Origin: Saprospiraceae bacterium
GTDB taxonomy: Bacteria > Bacteroidota > Bacteroidia > Chitinophagales > Saprospiraceae
DNA: 64,000 nucleotides
Direction: 5' to 3'
Assembly (NCBI GenBank): GCA_016717105.1
Contig: JADKGF010000003.1
Location: 186,001 to 250,000 of the forward strand
The notes below the pieces were generated by a model. The model did no database searches. It saw only the letters and a program-made list of their open reading frames with translations, and was not told the DNA's origin. Shown in pieces: positions 50,201-61,317 of this stretch. Each line of letters opens with the position of its first letter. Position 1 is the stretch's first letter. A program made the translations under genes and the position numbers.

Positions 50201-53183
50201 CTGATTTTTGTACTTATGGAATCAGGGAAATACAATTTGCCAATCTCATTTAGCCTAAAATGTAAAGTAAAATCTACGTACTCTGGGCTTAACAAATTGA
50301 TACATTTTTTAGGCTTGAAATGTAGATAAACCCGCATAATGTTGTTCGGATCTTTAAGGAAATAAGCACCAGCCGCTGGCACTTTTTTATCTAAGTCATA
50401 TACTATTTTATTGCCATTTATTTCAGGCATAATATCTATCGTATCTCCTAGATAGTGGATTTGTATTATCCCAAATTCCAAATCTTTGGATGCACTTAAT
50501 TCAATGCGTGTTGGTTGTATGGATTCCCTAACTTCATATGGAAAAATTGTTCCAATCGGTGTGGGCAATGCTTTAATGTGACCAAAACTAAAATCAAACA
50601 AGTTTTGAAAATATTCAGTATCGGGACATAGTTGGGGATTTCCGACATTATATTCGTAGGCTTGACCTTTCGGGAATGAAATTTGAAATTCCGGAAAATA
50701 GATATTAATAAAATTACAATCACAGGGCGAAGGCGGAAAATTTGGTAATGGCAAATAGTCTCCTGTAAATGAATGAAATGAATAGGTGAATTGGAAAAAA
50801 TCATTGAGTTTTATCTGTGGATCCACTTTTTGGTAAGCTGTAAAGTCGATTCTATTGGAAATCAAAATGTCTATACTGTCTCCTTCGCTATAGCGATAAT
50901 TTGCTGGAAAATCAGTCAATGGATTGTATTCCCTGAGTGAATCAGCACTTAGATGTAGCAAATAAGCACCTAATTCATACGTTTGAGGTATTTTATCGAA
51001 AGTATAAAGTTTTCCTGTGCTCTTTTGTAAGATGCGAAGGCTGGTATTATAAGTATTAATGGCACTATTTGGCCCAATCAGCAATTTTCGATAGAAATCT
51101 GATGTCAAACTGTCATTGGAAATGAACAAATTATGACCGATTCTGAAAATTAGATTTTTGAATGTTGAACCATCGATATCTGCATTGACTACGCCTTGGA
51201 TAACAATATTAAAGCTGTCTCCGGGAAGGAAGTGCTGTAAATTGTATTGACTCGGACTTGGTGTCTGTATAGAATCGGGAATGCCATTAAAATCCAAATC
51301 TACCAATCCATAGCTTGTACGATAGACTCCTGCCATATAATGCATGCTGGTAGGTAAAGTATCTTTATAACATGGTTTTATGTTTTCACAGTTGATTTTA
51401 TACGGTTTCATACTGCAAACCTGGGGATGACCTGTCGCTGGACAATCTGTATCTAAATGCATAATACCATTCATTGAGATAGAATCTATTACAGTTTCAA
51501 AACAAATGCAGCTTGCATAATTACCTTCACAATTTTCGGGAGGAATTACATCTGAGCATCGATATAAAAAGGTACTTCGATTTTATTTAGTTTGCTATCG
51601 AACGGCAAGATATAAGCTAGTTTGAAAATTTGATTTCGTCCGTCTGTGCTTTCGGCAACTAAAACAGGTGATTTGCCCCCAAGAATAAAGCTTTTGTCAG
51701 CAAGTTCGAATCCAAATGGAATGGAAAGCGTCAAAAATAAAGTGTCACCATTAGATGTCGTTAATCTTGCATCGTCATAAGTAAATAGGATAAATCCTTT
51801 TTGATTATTGGTCATACCTAATGGTGGCGATAAAACTTGCCTGTTTTCATCCATCACATTGACAGCCCCATTAAAAGCAAATAACTTCTCACTTTTATAT
51901 TTGACTTCCTTATAATAATAGGAATCATCTTCATGTGCACACTCTTTTCTATATTCATATGAAGCAAGCCAAGCATTTTGTGCCGTTTCACAATGGGAAA
52001 TTTCACAAAATCCAGTTTCCCAAGTTACTTTTATATCCTTTCGGGAATTTTCAGGCGATACTCGATCTATATATATTGTCATGTATTTTGCAACTTCTTG
52101 ACCACATTCGTTGATGAATTTTTCGTGATAGACAATGTTGACACTTGGATCTACAATCACTGAATTAACCACGATACCGCGATCAAAATAAGGTTGGGAA
52201 ATCTTAAGCGTCATATTTGTTAAAGCATTTCTATGTGGTGATTTGGTGAAAATCGCCTGTTGGGTAGATGTTCCTGGCAAATAACAATCTGGATCTACGC
52301 CTTCAGGATATATAAAAAGTTTGTCTCCTTTGTCATCATTATTTAGGATTCTGATATTGGCTATAGCTTCATCTTTCTGACAGATACTATTTTCGCAGCC
52401 CCAAGATATTGTATAATCTGATCGTACAAACTGAAAATCATAATAACAAACCGATACATAAATCAACTCATTGATGTTTATGCTTTCATTGAAATCAAAC
52501 CATTTGTCCTTATTTCCGATTTTTACGAAATCTGCTGAGTCCAAACGAATTTCTATGTATTTGGTATTTTTTGCTATAATGGTACCTACATCTGGCTTGA
52601 CGTCTATAGACTGGTCATATTCATGCCTGAAGGTACAATATGCAAGTTTCCCTGTACGGCTGTTGCGGATATTTATTGTTCTAATTCTACTGGCAAAAGA
52701 TGGAATTTCTTCATACACATTATCAATAGAAGTAATCACAAGATTAGGGCTCTGGACGTTAAAAGACTGAGAAGTATAATTTAATGTAGTAGTTGAATTA
52801 GCTAAAACTGCTTCAAAAACTGGACTTTGCTGTGCATCCAAACATTTTAGTGCTTCGCAATTGAGTTTTATTTGCATTTTGATAGTCAAATTCGCTTGTT
52901 TGGGTATTTTTTCTACAGTAAATACAGGCAATGATGGGTCATTTACGGATTTTTCAACGGCTGCTGTTACACTACCTGTGATATATGTAGTGCCACAAGG
53001 CATCTTTATAGTTAGCTCAGATGGTTTTAATTCGACGTCAGTCGTATTTTTTATATTAATGTTAAGTGAAGTCTGCTGACATATAGATAGTTCGTCACCA
53101 ATAGAAAATGAAATGGACTGTGCTTTAACATTCATTGAAACAAATGTCCATATCAATACCAAAATTGTATAATGTTTATTCAT
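47238..53183 (-). CDS. Giant T9SS type B surface protein of about 1,980 residues (two frameshifts)
   Basis: Three reading frames join into one gene. It starts at 53183 with a signal peptide (YTILVLIWTFVSMNVKAQ). A first break is near 51553, where one missing base separates FYIDA from SDVIPPENCEGNYASCICFETV, which runs on without a stop. A second is near 48660, where one extra base separates SEICNL from TILIDAAENCICSDV. The long N-terminal part holds repeated beta-sandwich-like domains of the DUF11/CARDB kind, rich in cysteine pairs. A Ca-binding-like segment (FIDLNGDGIRNVDEA) precedes PKD-like repeats (ICSGQKISLG, ICEGDTVKA, ICKGESYVF). The last 90 residues are a gliding-motility-type sorting domain (YIPNAFSPNDDGTNDFY, FKVFNRWGNIVYE, WNGRSGNDGILPQGTYF). 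It is exported by T9SS, probably with the PorP/SprF barrel encoded next. Function beyond surface display is unknown. Confidence 0.85.
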
Positions 53184-53506
53184 TGCATACGGTGTATTAC
53201 ATGTTTTCAGTTCAGCGTATGCACTTAATCTTATAGTCTAAACATGAGTAATTGCTGGATATTAACTTAAAACATGTTACATGTTTTATGCACAAATATG
53301 CAATCTCTCAATTTGCCACATAGAAAAAATTTTAAACATACCCTGATAGTATTACAAATATAGTTATAATTTTTGGAAAAGGAAAGGATATCGGTATTGT
53401 TTTTTAAAATAAAAATTAAATATTTAAAAATAAATAATTGGAAATACGATATTTGGTTGGTTATGTGATTTTCTCTAGATATGGCTCATCTAGCAAGTTG
53501 AAAATG
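53184..53506. other. Intergenic region before the giant surface-protein gene
   Basis: There is no gene here. It contains the 10+1+10 inverted repeat at 53268-53288 and an 11-base copy of its half-site (TTACATGTTTT) at 53197-53207, both just upstream of the minus-strand gene starting at 53183. A CAAATATA at 53354 is a possible minus-strand -7 box without a clear -33. Confidence 0.5.
53268..53288. promoter_or_regulatory. 21-bp palindrome, probable operator of the surface-protein operon
   Basis: The perfect inverted repeat AAAACATGT-T-ACATGTTTT, extended by one T/A pair at each end, lies 85 bases upstream of the surface-protein start. The core CATGT-T-ACATG also occurs at 57644-57654 upstream of the response regulator, and ATGTTACAT occurs at 53505-53513. 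The symmetry and the recurrence suggest a dimeric regulator's binding site. Confidence 0.45.
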
Positions 53507-56500
53507 TTACATTAGCGAATCTTGCTTATCGCTATACTTAAAAGTTAAAATAGTTTCGGTTCCTTTACCTACCTCACTGTTTATTGTGATTTGCATATTG
53601 ATATAGACACCTAGGTCTCGGATGATAGAAAGCCCGAGTCCTTTACCTATCTCACCAAATGTGCCAGGCTCCGAATCGATTTCAAAAATGTTGCGTACTT
53701 TATTTAGTCTATCTGCTGACATCCCAATACCATTATCGGAGATAGTGACGACAATTGATTGATCTTCCTGATGTGCTGATATTTTGATAAACCCATTTGA
53801 TGTGAATTTTATTGAATTATTCAGGATATTATAAATAACAATGAATAAAAGTTGCTCATCCGTTTTCAACATTAAAGATTCGCAGCATTCGTTGTACAAG
53901 GTTATGTTTTTCTGTTTTGCATTATGGCCCAATATCTTCCAACAGCGGTCTATCACATTTTTTAAATGGACATCATGTAAGAAAAGATTAAAATCATTGA
54001 TATGTTTTCCCAGACGAACCCAGCGAATCAAGCTTTCCATAAATATTTCAATTTGTTTTGAGTTTTGAAATATTTCCTTGAGCATTACATTGTTTTTGTT
54101 TGCAGGTGCGACATCATTTGTTACAGATTCTAATGCCTTATTGATAAACTGAAATGGTCCCAACAAATCATGCGAAAATATAGAAATGAGCCTATTTTTG
54201 AATGCTATATTTTGTGATAGCGTATTGTTTACTTTTGAAAGTTCTGTTATTGCAAATTCGACTTTGGCATTTAATATTTTGTTTTGTTTATTTATTCTCT
54301 TGGTATGGAAATAATAGTATAGGATGCCAATAAATGAAGGCAAGAATAGAAAATATGACAATAGTAAAAATATATCTTTGTAACCATACTCCTTTGAAAG
54401 ATATAGATTTATATATTCGTAATCTTTTGGCTTTAGTCCCGTACGTTGTCTGATGGTAATCGTATAATCGCCTACCTTATTTACATTTAATGTTATATTG
54501 TTTTCAAACGGAAGTTTTTGCCAATGCACGAGGATTTTATCTTCATATGAAATCATGTATTCGACAAAATTATTTTGTTTTGTACCGAATAATTCTCTAC
54601 CAATATTTATGTACACATAATTTGTGTTCGAATTAATTTTATATAAAGTGGTCTGTGATGTCAATAGGGAAGTATCTGCAAAAATGTGATTGATCCGTAC
54701 TGGATATCTTGGCAAACTAAGTGTAGTAGAATCAGGCACAAAAGCCACCAAACCACTCAAAGTCGGGAGACTAACGATACCATGTGATAATGTGACATAT
54801 GGTGGCTGACTACCACCATTAAATTCGTTGGTATTAAAACCATTGCTCTTGTCGAGAAAATAATAAAAGCAAGGTTGATCCTTGTCGTATGCGCTTTGGA
54901 TCATAGACATTTTATCACAAACATACAAGCCGTTATTGGTAGGTAGCCACATTCGGCCATGACTATCATCTAGATAATAATGAGCGTATAATAGTGCCTC
55001 ATGATTGCCTATTGGTACAGAATATATTTTTTTGTCTTTGTCTATAATATAAATACCATTACCGTAAGTAAATAACCAAAGAATCTGATGTTTGATATCT
55101 TCTTTTGTCAAGCGCACATCCAAGTTATTTAGCCCGTTTATTTTGATAAATTGGTTTGGCTTTTTGACATCATAAGTATATATACCATCACTGGTACCAA
55201 ATAGGATCTTACCATCACTAAGTTGCTCTAAATATCGAATTTTTCTTACCTTATTTCCTTCTATAAACGGGAAATTAATCACATGGATCTTTTGCGTCGA
55301 ATCTATGTAAAATACATCATTCAAATTGACGACCCACAGGTTTTGAAATTTATCTTCAAACGCAAAAAGGAAATAGGTCAATGAGGTAAATTTGTCCTTC
55401 TTTTGTGGTATCGGAGTTTTGCTTTTATACAGATTATCATTCGAAACACTCCAATAAAATCCTTTGGTGTCTCTGTATATTTTACTGAGGTTGACTACTT
55501 CTGTTGGGAAATTATTTTTTTTATGAATGGTTTTATTTTGATAAATTGTCAGATTTTTGGTGGTATATATTGTATCATTTGCCAATACGAACTGTCGATA
55601 AGCAGAATTGTCTTCAGAGTTTGGGTCTATTTCAGATTGGAAAAAATATTTCTTTTTGTAAACAAGGAGACCGTGATTAGAGCTACCTAAATAATAGGTG
55701 CCATCATTAGCTATATATAGGGATTTTATGCGTACATTTTTCGGAATATCTATAGGAAGTGCTAAAAATTTGATAATGCCAGATTCGTCGATCAGTTTAT
55801 ATAAGGTGTCTGATATGACAAAATATGTTTCGTCTGTGACATTTTCATACACAGGATATGCTGCATTGTCTTTCAATTTTTTGTCATACAAATGATGGAT
55901 ATAACGGTCATGCAAAGTGTATTGTAATATTTCTCCCGTAGGTTTATGGGTTTTGTATAATTTATTTTTGTAAATGAATCGATTTCCATTTAAATCAAAA
56001 TTATCATCATAATGATCTATGAATCCTTTTCGTTAAACATCGTAACACCTTTGCCCGTAAATATTAGGAAAGTATCTTGGTTGATAGTAGCCCCATTGTA
56101 TAGATTATTTGTGCTTATATATTCTGTTGCTGAAATTTTAAACAGTTTGGACTGCGAATATTCAGCATTTTTCAAGAAAAGTGGTGGTTTGATGAATTCG
56201 TTATTTTGTTTTAGAATCAAGCCATGATTTTTAAGGTCAATGATCTCTGCTCTCGAATTATTTTCTGAAGGTTTTAGAAAGTGAATGATGTTTAATTCTG
56301 AATTTATAGCTACAATTTGGTTTTTGAATTTTGTAATGTGGTTTATACGTTGATTGCCGCCATAAGATTTGTCGAGCGAGATGTTGTAGAATGAAGCACC
56401 GTTGAACATTTGTAAGCCCGATTCAGTTGCGATAAATAAGTTGCCGTCTTTATATGGATAAATTGAATTTACGCTACTTTGCAGTAGTCCATCTGTCTCA

Positions 56501-56646
56501 CCATATTCTTTCATGATGTATTTAGGTCCATAGTTCTTAATTTGGGCGAGACCGCATAGACTTATACTCATCATCCAGACCAATACTACACACCAGCGAT
56601 AAAGTGGTATGCAATTTAAGGTTGGATTGGCTATATTTATTTGCAT
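53507..56646 (-). CDS. Propeller-type sensor histidine kinase (one frameshift)
   Basis: The merged protein has about 1,046 residues. It has a signal peptide, a periplasmic beta-propeller (ESGLQMFNGASFYN, GTYYLGSSNHGLLVYK, GKILFGTSDGIYTYDVK, GRMWLPTNNGLYVCD), a Y_Y_Y-like domain and one membrane helix (FLLLSYFLFLPSFIGILYYYF). A dimerisation helix with the H-box SIFSHDLLGPFQF follows, then an HATPase domain (NILNNSIKF, ISDNGIGMS, GKGLGLSII). Near 56022 the frame breaks after NEKD. One more T gives FIDHYDDNFDLNGNRFIYKNKLYK, which runs straight into the second part. The response regulator gene lies 41 bases upstream. Kinases of this kind often control surface and T9SS genes, and the adjacent surface-protein operon is the likely target (inferred). 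No receiver domain is fused. Confidence 0.88.
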
Positions 56647-56687
56647 CTTAAACTTAAAACCTGTTTCTTATAGAAAAAATAATATAA

Positions 56688-57335
56688 TTAATGAATCAAG
56701 CCGTATGTATAAGCCAATTGGTTCAGCTCAATTACACTTTTCACATTAAGCTTAGAAAACAATCTTGCTTTGTAAGTGCTGACTGTGGACAGATGCAGAT
56801 TTAGATCTATGGATATTTCAGAAATTGATTTGCCAGAAAGTAATAGTAATAGAATTTCAAACTCCCTTTCAGCCAATTGGTCGAATGGGTTTTTCTCTCT
56901 TTTATCTATAGCATCTTGGGCAAGTGCTATCCTAAGATTTTGGGACAAGTATTTGCCATCATGCAGTATGATATCTATAGCTTTGAGAAACTCAGCTGAA
57001 TCTGCAGCCTTATTTAAGTACCCGTCAGCGCCCATTTGTAGTAGCCTTTTGCCATATACATTATCAGGATACATGCTAAAAAAAAGAAACTTTGCAGTGT
57101 CTTGCAAAACCTTTATTACATTAAATACATTAATCGAATTTCCATCTTGCAAATACAAATCCATGATGATCATATCAAACTTTTGCTGTTTGGAAGTATT
57201 TATAAAATCTTCTATGGTTGTACTTACCGTAATTTTCGCGTTAGGAAAGTTTTTATGAATTAGTTGTTCACATATTTGTAATACCAAACTATGATCATCT
57301 ACTAAAAGAAATCCTAAATTAGACTGATTATTCAT
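56688..57335 (-). CDS. NarL/LuxR-family response regulator
   Basis: The 215-residue protein has a receiver domain (FLLVDDHSLVLQIC with the acidic pair, phosphorylation site in DMIIMDLYLQDGNS, and LFFSMYP and KAADSAEFL further on) and a LuxR-type HTH (LAEREFEILLLLLSGKSISEISIDLNLHLSTVSTYKARLFSKLNVKSVIEL). It binds DNA as a dimer when phosphorylated. It is the first gene of a two-component pair with the kinase downstream. The phosphorylating lysine of the receiver is represented by K in LNKAAD. Confidence 0.95.
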   Translation of the reverse strand: MNNQSNLGFLLVDDHSLVLQICEQLIHKNFPNAKITVSTTIEDFINTSKQQKFDMIIMDLYLQDGNSINVFNVIKVLQDTAKFLFFSMYPDNVYGKRLLQMGADGYLNKAADSAEFLKAIDIILHDGKYLSQNLRIALAQDAIDKREKNPFDQLAEREFEILLLLLSGKSISEISIDLNLHLSTVSTYKARLFSKLNVKSVIELNQLAYTYGLIH

Positions 57336-57643
57336 GAAATATGTTTTGCCCGGTTTGTAATTAAAATATACCGAAATACATATTAAAAATGATTTTTACG
57401 TTCATTTGTTTTTGCACTTTTTCTCTTCGAGCTGTATTAAATTTTATTTCAATCCCACTATGCTTGTTCTTATTTCCTAAAGCGCCGATCAAAGGTAATT
57501 TTTTTATTTTTTAGTACAAACAAATATTTCAAATAAAAACAAATTTATTTGAAATATTTACAGAATATATAGTTGTATTGTTTTGATTATTCAATCAAAA
57601 ATTAGGGCATATATTGACATGATTGCTGCCGGAATGTAGAAAT

Positions 57644-57654
57644 CATGTTACATG
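57644..57654. promoter_or_regulatory. Palindrome CATGT-T-ACATG
   Basis: It is the same 11-base core as in the operator-like palindrome at 53268-53288, about 310 bases upstream of the response regulator start. Confidence 0.35.
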
Positions 57655-57666
57655 CAAATCATCTTT

Positions 57667-57682
57667 GTAGTATTAATACTAC
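57667..57682. promoter_or_regulatory. 16-bp perfect palindrome GTAGTATTAATACTAC
   Basis: The perfect inverted repeat without a spacer is followed 16 bases later by TAGTACTAC, a partial repeat of its half-site. It may be a regulator site beside the two-component locus. Confidence 0.35.
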
Positions 57683-57896
57683 ATGATTGTGTAAAATAGT
57701 ACTACAAGCTATTTATGGTAATCTTAAGACCTTTGCATTGACTTTAAAAAGTAAAATAGGTTTTGAACATTTTGAAAAAAAAATTGAATGATGGTAGAAA
57801 TCGTCCACAAGTTCAAAATGTCAGAATTTATAATGAAATTAAAACATTCTCATTTTTAGAGGTACTAAAAGTAGTGCAATTCTAAAAGTTTTATTT

Positions 57897-57928
57897 AAGC
57901 CAGTGAAGCGTTGGACCTTCTCTGGCTT
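57897..57928 (+). terminator. Terminator-like hairpin
   Basis: Stem AAGCCAG/CTGGCTT with a T-T mismatch and an inner GAAG/CTTC stem, followed by a short T run (TTTT counting the last stem bases). No gene ends in front of it on the plus strand. Confidence 0.45.
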
Positions 57929-58096
57929 TTCATAAACGTTGCTTGAAAAATATTAAATTCTAATAACGATATGGCTAGATAAAAGTGCGAGAGGTGAAAA
58001 CATCGATAGAATTAAATTATTTTTCAATTGGGCCCATTAATCAAATTGTGTTTTATAGGTGAAATTTGAGGGTAATCATCATTTTAGCAGTCTAAT

Positions 58097-58127
58097 AGCT
58101 TCGCCGTCCTTTATAGATGGCGAAGCT
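58097..58127. other. Stable 9-bp hairpin without T run
   Basis: AGCTTCGCC pairs perfectly with GGCGAAGCT around a 13-base loop. It is unusually GC-rich for this region and is not followed by T residues, so it is probably not a terminator. Confidence 0.45.
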
Positions 58128-58335
58128 GTAATTGATCATTGTTTCAATCAATCAATTATTATAAGGCTGATTAAATAGTTTTTTTAGAATGGTTACTTTC
58201 TTCTTCACATAAAAAAAAATTATTGGCTCTTGGTCCATAAATGGGACTTGGGATAGCTTAAAATCAGTCCGAGTCAGTGATAGTAGACTTTTCATTACAG
58301 TAGGAGTTAAGGGGTTAACTTCATGCCTATGTATG

Positions 58336-58371
58336 ACTCCATCGTCTTATCTTTGAAGGTGGAGTTTTTTT
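58336..58371 (+). terminator. Rho-independent terminator with no gene upstream
   Basis: The 8-bp stem ACTCCATC/GGTGGAGT (one T-G pair) is followed by seven T. No plus-strand gene precedes it within about 1 kb, so it may end a small RNA. Confidence 0.7.
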
Positions 58372-58496
58372 ATTTGTGACTAGCTGTTTTTGCAATATGG
58401 TATCATAAGCTATGAAAAGTGGAATATTGATTTCTTGTCTATTTTGAATTGCTAATCTTTGAAATATTTGTATTTTGTGGGATAAAATATAATGCT

Positions 58497-59268
58497 ATGT
58501 ACAAATACGTTTTTATTGTTGCTACACTTTATGTTCATAATTTAAGTGGACAAATTTTTTGAAAATATTAGTTATTTCGGAAAGTGCAAAGAAACTTACA
58601 AATTAAAAGGAGATACCTGCAATCAATATGAAATGAAAAGTTTTATTTATGAAAATGTACTCGGTACTATACCTGAAAAAGATTTTATAGATAAAAAGAA
58701 TCTTAAATTAAATCTAAGAATCGATAGTACAAGCTACATAACAAGTTGTTTTTTGACTTGGAAAGATGGAAAAAAGTATAATTTAAGTGATGTACAAATA
58801 GAAAGAAAAAAGATAGATGATTTTAATGCAGATAAGGAAATTATTGTTCATTATTCAATTGACAATCATCAAAATATTAGTAGTAATACATTAATATACA
58901 ACTATTCAGGAGAAATTTTTAAGGTTGTTGGACAAATGCCATTGTTAGATTTTTGTGATTTTGGGTTTTTGAAAATCGATGACTGTGCACTTGAAAAATT
59001 ATTTGAGGCTATAAATAAAAATATGCAAAGTACAGCTGAAATAAATACAGGAAAAGTTGTTTTTGGCATGATTATTCAAAATGATGGATATATTGGCAAT
59101 ATTCAAATTTATAAGAATATGGCTGGCGAAAATGCTGATAAATTATTGCTGGAAGCACTAAATAAGTTAAAAAATCAAAAGCTGAGATTCACACCTGGTT
59201 TTCATGTGAATAAGCCTGTTGATGTTTTATTGACAATAACGTATGATTTCGATGCTTCTAAAAAGTAA
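58497..59268 (+). CDS. Secreted protein with TonB-C-like domain (one frameshift)
   Basis: The merged protein has about 256 residues. An ATG at 58497 opens a signal peptide (YKYVFIVATLYVHNLSGQ) that runs into a stop at a run of six T near 58556. With five T it continues as QIFENISYFGKCKETYKLKGD in the frame of the remaining protein. Upstream of the repaired frame no other start is as good. Residues of about 165-255 (GKVVFGMIIQNDGYIGNIQIYKNM, ALNKLKNQKLRFTPGFHVNKPVDVLLTITYDF) resemble the TonB C-terminal domain. No membrane anchor or proline-rich linker typical of TonB is present, so it is more likely a periplasmic TonB-C-like protein of unknown function. Confidence 0.72.
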
Positions 59269-59333
59269 GTTTTGTTTATTTGAGTTTGTCTATGTCTTGA
59301 ATGATACAAAATCCTTTTAAGAACGACATGCTG

Positions 59334-60813
59334 TTAATGTACTACAATTTTTCTAGATATAGTTGATCCATTATCATCCGTGATATTCAATATATACATT
59401 CCTGATGATAGTTCGCGGACATTGATTTCAATGTGATTTGATCCAGTTTGGTATTGGGATATTAATTTACCATCTAAATCATAGAGCATTATCGATCTTT
59501 CTATTTCATTTGGAAACTTGATATTCAATATATCATTTGTGGGGTTAGGATATATGTTTATCAAAGTTTGTATCTGATCATCCACAGCAGAAATTACTTT
59601 TCGACCTTCAAAAGCTCCGATAGATGGCGGATCGTTATAGGCTTGACCTTCGATATCCAGCACTGTCATGGAGTAGGGAATTCCTTGTGCTATAGCAGGA
59701 CTTGTACTTGATATTTGATACAAACTATTTTGGATTATAAGCGGATCAGCGATGATACTTCCTAGGACTTGACCTGGTAGATTGGGGCCATTCCAACTTG
59801 GGTTGCTTGTCTTCCACCAAAGATTATTTTCAAAAGTAAACGTTTCTGGTGCCGTATTGGGTCCAATATTGACGTCAACACTTACATTTTGGTCGATGAT
59901 GACGAGATTGTTATAAAATCTATTGTCTCCGCATGGCAAAAAGCGAGTAGTATCTACAGTTTCCTGCAAGATTCGGAGGATCCACTTGCGTGGAAAAAGT
60001 ATGGTATTGTTGCTCACTTCTACATTGCGACTTCCTACAAAAGCTACGGCAGCTTCCGAACCTTGGATGACATTGGCAATGACTTGGATTCGTTCTGCTT
60101 CCGCAGTTGCATTTTGTGGTCTAAAAAATGACAAACCAGTACTTCCACCGAGATTCATGGCTCGAGCGCCGCCATTCTCAAAGAAATTTCTCATAATCTT
60201 AATATCTGCTGTTCCTCCTTTGGCTTGTATGGAATTGGTACCCATATTTTTAAACGAATTCCCAACTATTTGCCCCCGATGACATCCTACCATATCTATG
60301 CCGCTGCCACCGATAGACCCATTTAGAAATGTACAGTTTTTGATTTCAAAATCATTCAATCCTGACAACTTAAGCAAATCATTATTGCCAGTCGCGTCAA
60401 TATCTCTAAAAAACACAATTTACTATACGAATATGATGTGTAGGTGTGTCGAAACTTCCTGCATCATCTATATTGAGACCATTGCCCGTTTGTCCTTCTA
60501 TGATAAATCCTTCTATATGAACATAAGCTGCATCAGAAAATTGGATGCTATTATTTCCACCTTTGATAATCGAAGTGATATTTTCGGCCACTAGGATGTG
60601 AATCCATTGGTTGGCATTACCCTGAAGATTCGCTATAAACATACCGCCTTTGATCACTGCATCATGACAAACTATAGAGTCTCCTGGCAAAGCGTCATTG
60701 GCAGCAGCAGTAATCGTGGCATATGGTTGTGTAGCGCCTACATTCAATTTCCGACTGTACAGCGCAGAAACCGATAAAATCAATGTCAAAAAAATTAGGA
60801 AGATAAAGCGCAT
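59334..60813 (-). CDS. Right-handed beta-helix protein with T9SS type A tail (one frameshift)
   Basis: The merged protein has about 492 residues. I use the ATG at 60813 (MRFIFLIFLTLILSVSALYS) because it gives a clean signal peptide; an upstream ATG at 60843 would add ten residues. The body has parallel beta-helix repeats (AYVHIEGFIIEGQTG, NDFEIKNCTFLNGS, GQIVGNSFKNMGTNSI, DIKIMRNFFENGG, NVEVSNNTILFPRK). The C-terminus from NIYPNPTNDILNIKF is a type A T9SS sorting domain. The frame breaks at about 60412, in a run of six T, where five T would read NCVFRDIDATGNNDLLKLSG. Such proteins are often polysaccharide lyases or glycan-binding, but no catalytic residues can be assigned. Confidence 0.85.
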
Positions 60814-60970
60814 TTTTAAATATTTTATCCAAAGATAAGGCATTTTGATTTATGTATGTTATTTCTGATTATATTTAGCAAAAATGTGGTTTATATACTT
60901 GATGCCTAATGTAATTTTATGGTTATGCCATGCAAAATATGTAATGTTACTTGGCGCAACATTATTATAC

Positions 60971-61270
60971 TTACAAAAATGTAAATCCAATCTTTTTATT
61001 AAGGCCCACTTCAAATAATCTAAATAAGGTTGATAATTGAATATTACCTTTTCCATTTTCGATTTTGGATATGTAGCTTTTTTTGGTGCCAGTCTTTTGA
61101 GCGAGTTGCTCTTGCGTCAAATTTGCATCTTTTCTTGCTTCCTTTAACATTTCACTGATAATAAACATTTGAGACATCTCTTCATATTCCATTCTTGATT
61201 CATACCCTATTTTTCCGTGCTCAAGATCAAGTAATTCATCAAAATTTGTAAGATTACTGTATTTGTCCAT
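60971..61270 (-). CDS. XRE/HigA-like helix-turn-helix protein
   Basis: The 99-residue protein has an N-terminal acidic helix region and a typical HTH_3 domain (MLKEARKDANLTQEQLAQKTGTKKSYISKIENGKGNIQLSTLFRLFEVGL). Such proteins serve as HigA-type antitoxins or autorepressors. It follows a RelE-like toxin gene by 47 bases on the same strand. It may be a third member of that toxin-antitoxin unit. Confidence 0.85.
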   Translation of the reverse strand: MDKYSNLTNFDELLDLEHGKIGYESRMEYEEMSQMFIISEMLKEARKDANLTQEQLAQKTGTKKSYISKIENGKGNIQLSTLFRLFEVGLNKKIGFTFL

Positions 61271-61317
61271 TATTTTAGTTTATTGGCTGGTCTTAGGTCA
61301 ATAATATTAAATTTACT

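Larger units (their letters stand above)
57336..58496. other. Gene-free region of about 1.16 kb rich in inverted repeats
   Basis: I see no credible coding region on either strand. The region contains the CATGTTACATG palindrome (57644-57654), the 16-bp palindrome GTAGTATTAATACTAC (57667-57682), a terminator-like hairpin (57897-57928), a 9-bp hairpin without T run (58097-58127) and a good terminator (58336-58371). Small RNAs may be encoded here. Confidence 0.5.

Noticed and set aside
47238..51474. Two separate surface-protein genes at 47238-48668 and 48652-51474
   Set aside because: The second has no signal peptide, the first has no export signal either, and one-base corrections join both to the gene starting at 53183.
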